This document shows, one piece after another, positions 1 through 5,641 of a stretch of DNA of 5,641 bases (its first letter is position 1; each line of letters begins with the position of its first letter). The DNA is from an uncultured Bacteroidota bacterium (GTDB lineage Bacteria; Bacteroidota; Bacteroidia; Chitinophagales; Chitinophagaceae). The notes beneath the pieces were generated by a model. That model did not search any database. It worked only from the letters and a program-made list of their open reading frames with translations, and was not told the DNA's origin. Both the position numbers and the translations under genes were made by a program. The stretch is from the NCBI GenBank assembly GCA_903825095.1, contig CAIJZF010000054.1, forward strand, positions 1-5,641, given 5' to 3'.

Positions 1-1003
1 CTAGTTTAAGCTGATAGTCTTTGGCAAATTTATTATGTTCTTCATAAGTAGCACTAAAATGATGGTAGCCACTAAAATCGGCCTTGGCAACAAAATAATA
101 ATAATTAGTATTGGGGGCGTTTAAAACCAAATCAATGGTTTTAGGTGCGGGTGTACAAATAGGGCCAGGAGGTAGGCCTGCTTTCTTATAGGTATTATAC
201 GGTGAAGGATTGGTTAAATACTTTTCATAAATACGGGTAAGGGTAAAATCCTGCATGGCATATTTAATAGTAGGACAGGCTTGTAACGGCATTTTTTTCT
301 TCAATCTGTTCTGATAAACACTTGCAATAATGGTTTTATCAGAATCGTAATTTGTTTCTTCTTCCACAATAGAAGCTAAAGTGTATACCTCATTTTTGCT
401 AAGTCCAATAGATTCCGCTTTTGCTAAGCGATTATTTTTACTCCAAAAAAGACCTTCTTCTGTTTTCATTTTTTGCAAAAGCTTAGGCATAGGCGTAGAC
501 CAATAAAATTCATAGGTATTGGGAATAAATAAGCTAAGCACTTGCGTGGTATCTGTACCAAAAGGGGCAAGTGAGTCGTTGCTCGTTAAATACTGCATGC
601 ACTGGGTACTATCTATTGAAAAAGTACTTGCTACTAATTGTGCTAGGTCGGCCTTGGTTCTTACTTTGTTTAAAATAAATTTAACCCTTGCTTGTTGGTT
701 GTTTCTAAGTATTCTAATTAAGTTCAGTAAGCTTGTTTTTTTATCAATTAAAAATTTACCTGGTTTAATTCTATCTTCTACATTGAATAATTTAGCCAAA
801 ACTAAAAAGCTTGTTTTATCTCTAATTATTTTTTTAGTACTTAAACTATCTGCTAAAGCATCGAGCCCTCCCGCATTATATTGAAAGCTTGCTTTTTCTG
901 CACTGAAATGAGTCACCTTAATAAATAGGGTATAGGAACTATATAGTGCCAAGACCAATAAAGCGAGTAAGATCCATTTTTTCATAGAGTAAAGATATTT
1001 CAT
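1..1003 (-). CDS. mltG: MltG, endolytic murein transglycosylase (3' end cut by window edge)
   Basis: MltG (YceG-like) is an inner-membrane lytic transglycosylase that cleaves nascent peptidoglycan glycan strands and is thought to set their length. I translated 334 codons from the minus strand; the frame is still open at base 1. A short cytoplasmic start and one membrane segment (about residues 10-28) are followed by a periplasmic domain. Family signatures are FIPNTYEFYW (159-168), ASIVEEET (210-217) with E214 matching the catalytic glutamate, SPYNTYKKAGLPPGPI (267-282), and YYYFVA/HHFSATYEEHN near the end. Family members are usually about 340-350 residues, so only a short basic tail should be missing. 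The start is ATG at 1003 or the in-frame ATG at 985; a TGA at 1019-1021 excludes anything longer. One oddity is Cys243 in PLQACPT, where Asp is usual. It lies behind a terminator, so it is probably a separate transcription unit or receives read-through. Confidence 0.95.
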   Translation of the reverse strand, partial: MKYLYSMKKWILLALLVLALYSSYTLFIKVTHFSAEKASFQYNAGGLDALADSLSTKKIIRDKTSFLVLAKLFNVEDRIKPGKFLIDKKTSLLNLIRILRNNQQARVKFILNKVRTKADLAQLVASTFSIDSTQCMQYLTSNDSLAPFGTDTTQVLSLFIPNTYEFYWSTPMPKLLQKMKTEEGLFWSKNNRLAKAESIGLSKNEVYTLASIVEEETNYDSDKTIIASVYQNRLKKKMPLQACPTIKYAMQDFTLTRIYEKYLTNPSPYNTYKKAGLPPGPICTPAPKTIDLVLNAPNTNYYYFVAKADFSGYHHFSATYEEHNKFAKDYQLKL

Positions 1004-1030
1004 CCTTTTAATACAGAATCAAAATACAAT

Positions 1031-1061
1031 AAAAATCCCTCTCGTTTGCGCGAGAGGGATT
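1031..1061 (-). terminator. Intrinsic terminator after secG
   Basis: An 11-bp perfect inverted repeat (1034-1044 with 1051-1061) encloses a 6-nt loop. Read on the minus strand, the G/C-rich stem ends in a run of five T (two of them in the stem), followed by an A/T-rich stretch. It lies 60 bp past the secG stop and only 30 bp before the mltG start. On the plus strand the stem is followed by a poorer T tract, so the minus direction is favoured. Confidence 0.85.
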
Positions 1062-1120
1062 AAATATTTTGGATAAAAAAGGCTTAGGTTAATCTAGTCA
1101 TTAACTTTTGCCATTTAGTA

Positions 1121-1492
1121 TTACTTTTTAGTTGCTGCAGGAACAGTAGCTGGTGCAGTAGCAGGCGCAGTCGCAGGAGCTGCTTGTACTGGAACTGGAG
1201 CTGGAGCAGGTGCTGTTACTGAAGTATTTACTTTATCTAATAAACCTTTATCAGATGCAGTACTACCAGATTTTAAGAATAAGGTAGAAGTCATGGCTAA
1301 TACAGCAATTACTGCAGCGAATATCCAAGTACCTTTTTCAAGCACATCTGTTGTTTGCTTAACGCCCATAAAATTATTCGTAAGGCCGCCTACATTTGCA
1401 TTTAAACCGCCACCCTTTGGATTTTGAATTAAGACCATAAATCCAAGGCCTAAACAAGCCACAATAATCAATATCAAGTAAATTGTAATCAT
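1121..1492 (-). CDS. secG: SecG, preprotein translocase subunit with Ala/Pro/Thr tail
   Basis: SecG is the small accessory subunit of the SecYEG channel in the inner membrane, where it helps SecA-driven protein export. The 123-residue product shows the family layout: a first membrane helix (about 2-21), the conserved VLIQNPKGGGL turn (20-30), a glycine-rich loop with GVKQTTDVLEKGTW (43-56) of the Bacteroidota type, and a second membrane helix (about 56-73). After the second helix comes a low-complexity tail (about 93-120) of AP and APAT units, ending in TKK; Bacteroidota SecG proteins often carry such variable tails. Its ATG overlaps the TGA of the upstream gene (ATGA, 1489-1492), so translation is probably coupled. 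It is the last gene before the terminator. Confidence 0.95.
   Translation of the reverse strand: MITIYLILIIVACLGLGFMVLIQNPKGGGLNANVGGLTNNFMGVKQTTDVLEKGTWIFAAVIAVLAMTSTLFLKSGSTASDKGLLDKVNTSVTAPAPAPVPVQAAPATAPATAPATVPAATKK
1133..1216 (-). repeat. Degenerate Ala/Pro/Thr-coding repeat in the 3' end of secG
   Basis: The segment encodes residues 93-120 of SecG and consists of loosely repeated GCN-CCN and GCN-CCN-GCN-ACN codon units (AP, then APAT about three times). Synonymous positions differ between copies, so this is an old or codon-diverged repeat rather than a fresh slippage array. The reading frame is preserved throughout. Confidence 0.7.
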
Positions 1493-2208
1493 TTCTTATG
1501 TTTTAAATGTTCTATTCTAGACGCAAAATAAACGGATTTTTCAGGAAAAATAAAACTTAATTTAGAATAGATGTCGATGGCTTTACGCTTATTGCCTTGT
1601 TTTAGCCATATTTCAGCCATGGCTTCTGTGATAACATCGGCCGTGGTATTGGCTTTTTCAGCAATAGCGGCTATTTCCTTCTCATTTTCCTCTGCCATTT
1701 CTTCCATCACAGGAATACCCTCTTTTTGCTTTAAAACCTTTAACCAGGCGGTAAAACTCCTTAATTGTTGGGTGAATTTGTCCTGAGGCACCTTCGATAA
1801 GTCAATTTCAATACCCTGGGCAGCAAAATAGTCGGCTTTGGCAGCCATGGCAATTTCATTTTCAAAGGCTAATTCTATGGTTTCAATGGGCTCCTTAAAT
1901 TGAGCAAACTGCTCTGAAATAAGGTTGGTTACTTTATCATCTAAGGGACTAGCAATAGTATCTTCTTGCTTTTCATGTAATATTTGGTGTAAATGTAAAG
2001 CAGAAGGAAAATAACTAGTTGCTTTTTGCACTTGTTCTTGAAATAAGGGAGAGCCTTCTAATTCATATTTCTTGGCTAATAAAAATTGTAAGCTTGCGCT
2101 ATAAGGATGGGTTTGCACCCATTTCTCTAAGTCTTTTGTTTCAATAGATTCTACTGTACCATGACCAGTCCATTGCGCAAGTATTTTATTATGTTGGGCT
2201 GAAGTCAT
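1489..2208 (-). CDS. Conserved TPR-type protein of unknown role
   Basis: A 239-residue soluble protein with no signal peptide or membrane segment. Near the C-terminus a single TPR-like helical pair is visible (about 195-228: EAMAEIWLKQGNKRKAIDIYSKL then FPEKSVYFASRIEHLK). The N-terminal part holds WVQTHPYSASLQFLLAKKY (30-48), itself resembling a half-TPR, and the middle contains DKFTQQLRSFTAWLKVLK (143-160) and a Glu/Ala-rich, probably helical or coiled stretch (164-187). I recognise this arrangement from hypothetical proteins found beside lptE and secG in Bacteroidota, but no function is established that I know of. A TPR scaffold points to protein-protein contacts; a link to envelope assembly or export is inferred only from the neighbours. 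It starts 2 bp after the lptE stop and its TGA overlaps the secG ATG. Confidence 0.85.
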   Translation of the reverse strand: MTSAQHNKILAQWTGHGTVESIETKDLEKWVQTHPYSASLQFLLAKKYELEGSPLFQEQVQKATSYFPSALHLHQILHEKQEDTIASPLDDKVTNLISEQFAQFKEPIETIELAFENEIAMAAKADYFAAQGIEIDLSKVPQDKFTQQLRSFTAWLKVLKQKEGIPVMEEMAEENEKEIAAIAEKANTTADVITEAMAEIWLKQGNKRKAIDIYSKLSFIFPEKSVYFASRIEHLKHKK

Positions 2209-2210
2209 TA

Positions 2211-2840
2211 TTACCAGTTTGAAAAAATTTGATTAAAGATATCGTCAGTTATATTTCTAAGGATGTCCTCCATGAGTTGACCTTCTGCTTGATTCAAAGT
2301 AAGGGTAGCAGAAAAATCAAAATTTCTAGTGACATCAAATTCTTGTTCTTTGTTTTCTAAAGTCTTTTTTAAGACCACATGCACAGTTACCGTTAATCGG
2401 TTGGTACTTGCTTGCAGCGCGCTTACACCTACTGTTTGTGAAGGGTCGTAATTGGTTATGGTTGCAAATATTTGATAATGCGCATCGTCATTATTGGTTC
2501 GAGTCAATTTCGTTTGACTCATAATTTTTTGCTGCAACTTATCGGTTAATAGGGGCGCTAGTTGAGGGTTGACATACCTCGCTTTATTTTCTATAAAACC
2601 TATCTTAATAGTTTTGATATTATCTGGAATTACAGCATCTCTAAAACTATAAATGCCACAACCACTCAAAAGAGTTGCACATAGAGTGATGGGTAAAATA
2701 AATTTTACAAATAATGGTATGCCCCATTTCCCTTTAGTAAGAAAAAATGATGTCTTGAAAAATTCTGTAAAATCTTTTTCTATGTTATGCCTATTCTTCA
2801 ATGTTGTATTCTTTAATTTTTCTATACAATGTTCTTTCAC
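2211..2840 (-). CDS. lptE: LptE-family LPS assembly lipoprotein (start uncertain)
   Basis: LptE is the outer-membrane lipoprotein that plugs and helps assemble the LptD channel, which places lipopolysaccharide in the outer leaflet. The sequence shows a hydrophobic stretch and lipobox, FILPITLCATLLSGC with C61 as the acylation site, then GIYSF and a compact alpha/beta domain (IKTIKIGFIENKARYV, YQIFATITNYDP, a beta-rich VTVHVVLKK segment, and a C-terminal helix ending in IFNQIFSNW), as in Bacteroidota LptE. There is no ATG before the lipobox. The given start is GTG at 2840, which overlaps the regulator gene by 50 bases; TTG at 2801 (codon 14, 11-base overlap) is the other candidate. Either leaves an unusually long, charged stretch before the signal peptide. 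An ATG at 2725-2727 is out of frame beside a run of four G. Identification is firm; the N-terminus is not. Confidence 0.88.
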   Translation of the reverse strand: MKEHCIEKLKNTTLKNRHNIEKDFTEFFKTSFFLTKGKWGIPLFVKFILPITLCATLLSGCGIYSFRDAVIPDNIKTIKIGFIENKARYVNPQLAPLLTDKLQQKIMSQTKLTRTNNDDAHYQIFATITNYDPSQTVGVSALQASTNRLTVTVHVVLKKTLENKEQEFDVTRNFDFSATLTLNQAEGQLMEDILRNITDDIFNQIFSNW

Positions 2841-4047
2841 TGATGCCTAAGTCGGTAGAAGCGTCTTTTCTACGGCCTCTATGTTTCTTAAGTGCCTTTA
2901 AAATTAGTTCTTTTTCTTTATCCATGATATTCAAAGATTCATCCACTTCATAATGACTATTGGACTCATTGTCTATAATAATAGGCTGGGGGTGGTTCAA
3001 ATGAACAGTAGGCTGTACATTAGCCGAAGAAACATGCGCAGTAGGGTTTGGCATGATATCTTCTTTTAATTCATTGATTAAAGATTCTTTATTAAAATTG
3101 CCTGGTTGCCCTGCAATGGAAGGATTTTGTAATATTTCTAAAAACATTTTCTTTAATTCGTTCACGTCTTTTTTCATGTCAAAGAAAAGCTTGTATAGAA
3201 TTTCTCTTTCATTAGCAAATTCTCCCACAGGGCTGCCACTAGTTACCATGGGCATATTATGCATATTATGTTGAGGTAAAAAGCCTGCCAAGGTTTCACT
3301 ATTAATATTATCCGATTTGCGCAGTACTGAAATTTGTTCTGCAATATTTTTTAATTCACGCACATTCCCTGGCCAACTATACTTAGTAAGTAGTTCTCTT
3401 GCTTCTTCATCTAAAAAGATGGGCTTGGTTTTATACTTCTCTGCAAAGTCCACCACAAATTTTCTAAACAACAAAGGAATATCTTCTTTGCGATCTCTTA
3501 AAGAAGGAACACGAATGGGAACGGTGTTTAATCTATAATATAAATCTTCTCTAAATTTTCCTTTCTGTGTGTATTCTAAAAGTTCTCTATTGGTAGCAGC
3601 AATTACTCTTACATCCGATTTCTGTACTTTCGAAGAACCCACTCTTATAAATTCTCCCGTTTCAAGTACGCGTAATAAACGGGCCTGTGTGCCCAATGGC
3701 AATTCGCCAATCTCATCTAAGAATATAGTACCACCACTCACTGTTTCGAAATAACCTTTTCTACTATCAACAGCACCGGTGAATGAACCTTTCTCGTGTC
3801 CAAATAACTCAGAGTCAATCGTGCCTTCCGGAATAGCACCGCAGTTCACTGCAATAAAAGGATTATGTTTTCTTGCCGATAAGCTATGAATAATTTGAGA
3901 GAAGACTTCTTTACCCACGCCACTTTCACCTACTATTAAAACAGTTAAGTCGGTGGCAGCTACTTGCTCTGCAGTATTCAATGCATGATTCAGCGCAGGC
4001 GTGTTGCCTATAATACTAAATCTATTTTTTAATGCTTGTAAGTCCAT
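2791..4047 (-). CDS. Stand-alone sigma-54-type AAA+ activator with Fis-type HTH
   Basis: This 418-residue protein belongs to the bacterial enhancer-binding proteins, ATPases that remodel RNA polymerase-sigma-54. Walker A is GESGVGKE (40-47), the sigma-54-contacting loop is GSFTGA (87-92), Walker B is TIFLDEIG (107-114, D111/E112), the sensor I region is VIAATN (148-153), likely arginine-finger residues lie in FREDLYYR (165-172), and sensor II is WPGNVRELKN (225-234). A helix-turn-helix of Fis type occupies about 380-415 (GISERTLYRKIKEYN). The AAA+ module begins about residue 10, so there is no receiver, GAF or PAS domain. Instead a roughly 110-residue linker (262-372) with a conserved-looking helix (NEREILYKLFFDMKKDVNELKK) separates ATPase from HTH. 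The loop has Ser for the usual second-position Ala but keeps the key Phe-Thr. It starts 5 bp after miaB. The regulated genes are unknown. Confidence 0.93.
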   Translation of the reverse strand: MDLQALKNRFSIIGNTPALNHALNTAEQVAATDLTVLIVGESGVGKEVFSQIIHSLSARKHNPFIAVNCGAIPEGTIDSELFGHEKGSFTGAVDSRKGYFETVSGGTIFLDEIGELPLGTQARLLRVLETGEFIRVGSSKVQKSDVRVIAATNRELLEYTQKGKFREDLYYRLNTVPIRVPSLRDRKEDIPLLFRKFVVDFAEKYKTKPIFLDEEARELLTKYSWPGNVRELKNIAEQISVLRKSDNINSETLAGFLPQHNMHNMPMVTSGSPVGEFANEREILYKLFFDMKKDVNELKKMFLEILQNPSIAGQPGNFNKESLINELKEDIMPNPTAHVSSANVQPTVHLNHPQPIIIDNESNSHYEVDESLNIMDKEKELILKALKKHRGRRKDASTDLGISERTLYRKIKEYNIEE

Positions 4048-4052
4048 GTTTA

Positions 4053-5483
4053 TTATTTTATAGTACCCATTAAAGTACCTTTTGTATATGCTGTAATAAG
4101 TATATTAACGTAATCCCCTTTAGCAAGTGTTTTTGAGGTACCCTCGCTTGACTTAGGAAATACGACTACTTTATTCTGACTAGTTCTTCCCATCCACTCT
4201 TGATCGCTTTTTTTACTATTTCCTTCAATCAGTACTTCGTAAATTTTACCTACTTCTTTTTTATTACTATCATTGGATAAATGCCATTGTACATCTACAA
4301 TTTCTTGTAGTCTTCTTTTCTTTATATCTAGTGGAACATCGTCCTCGTATCTTTTTTCTGCTAAAGTGCCTGGGCGTTCTGAATAAAAATACATGTAGGC
4401 ATAATCGTACTCAGCTAATTGCATAATACTTATAGTGTCTTGATGGTCATCTTCTGTTTCAGTGCAAAAGCCTGCAATGATATCGGCTGATATACTACAG
4501 TCTGGCATGAGTTCTTTAATACGCGCTACTTTGGCTAAATACCATTCGCGTGTATAGGTACGGTTCATTAATTGTAAAACTCTTGTGCTACCACTTTGAA
4601 CAGGTAGGTGAATGTATTTACAAATATTGGGGTACTTCATCATGGTGAATAAAACTTCATCGGTAATATCCTTCGGATGAGAGGTGCTAAATCGAACTCT
4701 TAATAAGGGACTAATTAAAGCTACACTTTCTAATAGCTGCGCAAATGTAACCTGGGTATTGGTTTCAGGGTTTGTCCAATAATAACTATCTACATTTTGT
4801 CCAAGCAGGGTTACTTCTTTATAGCCTTTATCAAATAAGTCTTTGGATTCTGCTACAATAGAAAATGCGTCTCTGCTTCTTTCACGACCTCTTGTAAAAG
4901 GGACGACGCAAAAACTACACATATTATTACATCCACGCATAATAGATACAAAACCACTAATGCCATTGCTATCTAAACGCACGGGAGAAATATCTGAATA
5001 AGTTTCATCACGACTTAATAAAACATTGACTGCTTTTTGTCCAGTGCCTGCTTCAATAATTAAATCGGGTAGGGTTCTATAAGCATCGGGGCCTACTACT
5101 AGGTCAACTAATTTTTCTTCTTCTAATAATTTTGATTTTAATCTCTCCGCCATACAACCCAAAACACCCACTAACATTCCTGGCTTTTGTTCTTTGTACT
5201 TTCTAAACTCGGTTAATCTTTTTCGAACAGTAAGTTCTGCCTTCTCTCTAATAGAACAAGTATTGATTAAAATTAAATCTGCCATTTCCAAATTACGGGT
5301 ACTGCCATATCCATTTTTTTCTAAAATAGATGCCACCACTTCACTGTCCGCAAAATTCATAGCACAGCCATAGCTTTCTATCAGAAAAAACTTAGTAAAA
5401 GGCGCTTTATTTTCACGAGATACATAGGCTTCCCCTTGTCTGAGTTCATCATGCTGCTTGGTTGCCGTTGTAAATAATTCCAT
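4053..5483 (-). CDS. miaB: MiaB, tRNA-2-methylthio-N6-dimethylallyladenosine synthase
   Basis: MiaB is a radical-SAM methylthiotransferase that converts i6A to ms2i6A at position 37 of tRNAs reading UNN codons, improving decoding fidelity. All three domains are present in the 476 residues: an N-terminal MTTase domain with cluster cysteines C40 ([12 protein letters not shown]), C76 (NTCSIRE) and C110 (LGCMAER); a radical-SAM core with the CxxxCxxC motif C185, C189, C192 ([19 protein letters not shown]); and a C-terminal TRAM domain (about 402-476) for RNA binding. The [10 protein letters not shown] and [12 protein letters not shown] signatures favour MiaB over the paralogues RimO and MtaB. Length is normal for the Bacteroidota form, which has about 30 extra N-terminal residues. 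ATG at 5483 is the only reasonable start and sits just 18 bp past a strong promoter element. It is the first gene of the operon. Confidence 0.97.
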   Translation of the reverse strand: MELFTTATKQHDELRQGEAYVSRENKAPFTKFFLIESYGCAMNFADSEVVASILEKNGYGSTRNLEMADLILINTCSIREKAELTVRKRLTEFRKYKEQKPGMLVGVLGCMAERLKSKLLEEEKLVDLVVGPDAYRTLPDLIIEAGTGQKAVNVLLSRDETYSDISPVRLDSNGISGFVSIMRGCNNMCSFCVVPFTRGRERSRDAFSIVAESKDLFDKGYKEVTLLGQNVDSYYWTNPETNTQVTFAQLLESVALISPLLRVRFSTSHPKDITDEVLFTMMKYPNICKYIHLPVQSGSTRVLQLMNRTYTREWYLAKVARIKELMPDCSISADIIAGFCTETEDDHQDTISIMQLAEYDYAYMYFYSERPGTLAEKRYEDDVPLDIKKRRLQEIVDVQWHLSNDSNKKEVGKIYEVLIEGNSKKSDQEWMGRTSQNKVVVFPKSSEGTSKTLAKGDYVNILITAYTKGTLMGTIK

Positions 5484-5501
5484 TCAATTAGGTTTGAAAC
5501 G

Positions 5502-5532
5502 CAAATTTAGTTAAAAAAATAGAATGTGTCAA
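5502..5532 (-). promoter_or_regulatory. Bacteroidota-type housekeeping promoter of the miaB operon
   Basis: On the minus strand TTG (5530-5532) and TAAATTTG (5502-5509) are separated by 20 nt, an exact fit to the Bacteroidota consensus of TTG near -33 and TAnnTTTG near -7. Eighteen bases lie between the -7 element and the miaB ATG, which predicts a leader of only about 10-15 nt. The TTG is part of TTGACA, so it would also resemble a classic -35 box. Confidence 0.75.
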
Positions 5533-5543
5533 CTTGTCAGCCA
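5529..5543 (-). promoter_or_regulatory. Possible degenerate sigma-54 promoter (-24/-12) before miaB
   Basis: The minus strand reads TGGC, 7 nt, TTGA. The sigma-54 consensus is TGGC, 7 nt, TTGC, so the spacing and seven of eight core bases agree, but the important C of the -12 GC is replaced by A. It overlaps the -33 element of the housekeeping promoter. It may be chance; I list it because the second gene of the operon is a sigma-54-type activator. Confidence 0.25.
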
Positions 5544-5641
5544 GAACTTCTAATTATTTGATAATGAAACCCTTACTTAGTATATTGAACATATGTGTTA
5601 ATAATTTATATATAATTAGAAATCAATGATTTATCAAAGGC

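Noticed and set aside
519..884. Plus-strand open frame of 121 codons
   Set aside because: It lies entirely antisense to mltG, whose family motifs are clear; its protein is a Leu/Ser-rich composition typical of a shadow frame.
1020..1026. TATTTTG on the minus strand 16 bp before mltG, resembling a -7 element
   Set aside because: It is one base short of TAnnTTTG and no TTG lies at the right distance upstream, where the terminator stem sits. Not enough to call a promoter.
1571..1786. Plus-strand open frame of 71 codons opposite the TPR gene
   Set aside because: Antisense to a conserved gene, hydrophobic Ser/Ala-rich product without recognisable features or promoter.
2653..3754. Several short plus-strand open frames opposite lptE and the regulator gene (2653-2850, 3053-3274, 3317-3538, 3569-3754)
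   Set aside because: All are shadows of strongly identified minus-strand genes; none has a promoter or a family signature.
5602..5618. A/T palindrome-like stretch upstream of the miaB promoter
   Set aside because: The match is imperfect and made only of A and T in an A/T-rich region, so chance explains it; no operator can be claimed.
5533..5641. Search for a gene or RNA upstream of the miaB promoter
   Set aside because: No open frame of useful length, tRNA-like fold or riboswitch signature is visible in this A/T-rich stretch apart from the promoter-like motifs listed.
1..5641. Mobile element, CRISPR, toxin-antitoxin or defence system
   Set aside because: No transposase, integrase, direct-repeat array, terminal inverted repeats or small toxin-like pair was found; composition appears even and all genes are core types.

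Overview
The window looks like a piece of a low-GC Bacteroidota chromosome. The evidence is the gene order miaB, sigma-54-type activator, lptE, TPR protein, secG; protein features typical of that phylum; A/T-rich start regions without clear Shine-Dalgarno sequences; and an exact Bacteroidota-type promoter (TTG, 20 nt, TAnnTTTG) in front of the first gene. A family such as Chitinophagaceae would fit, but I cannot fix the genus.

Every gene I can support lies on the minus strand, so the window reads from right to left. Positions 5484-5641 are an A/T-rich upstream region with the promoter. Five tightly packed genes follow: miaB (tRNA modification), a stand-alone AAA+ enhancer-binding regulator with a Fis-type helix-turn-helix, lptE (outer-membrane lipoprotein for LPS assembly), a conserved TPR-type protein of unknown role, and secG (Sec translocon subunit). 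Gaps are 5 bp, an overlap, 2 bp and a 4-base ATGA overlap, which indicates one operon with translational coupling. An intrinsic terminator at about 1031-1061 closes it. Thirty bases further on begins mltG (endolytic transglycosylase), which runs off the left edge of the window, probably only a few residues before its end.

The functional theme is mixed housekeeping with an envelope bias: LptE, SecG and MltG act in LPS export, protein export and peptidoglycan chain release, while MiaB tunes tRNA decoding. The regulator is the only gene that could control something beyond the operon; its target is not visible here.

I found no mobile element, CRISPR array, RNA gene, defence system or clear sign of horizontal transfer. 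This is an ordinary core region. The points worth a second look are the missing ATG start of lptE, the regulator with no N-terminal sensor but a long linker before its DNA-binding domain, a near-match to a sigma-54 promoter in front of the operon, and the terminator squeezed against mltG.
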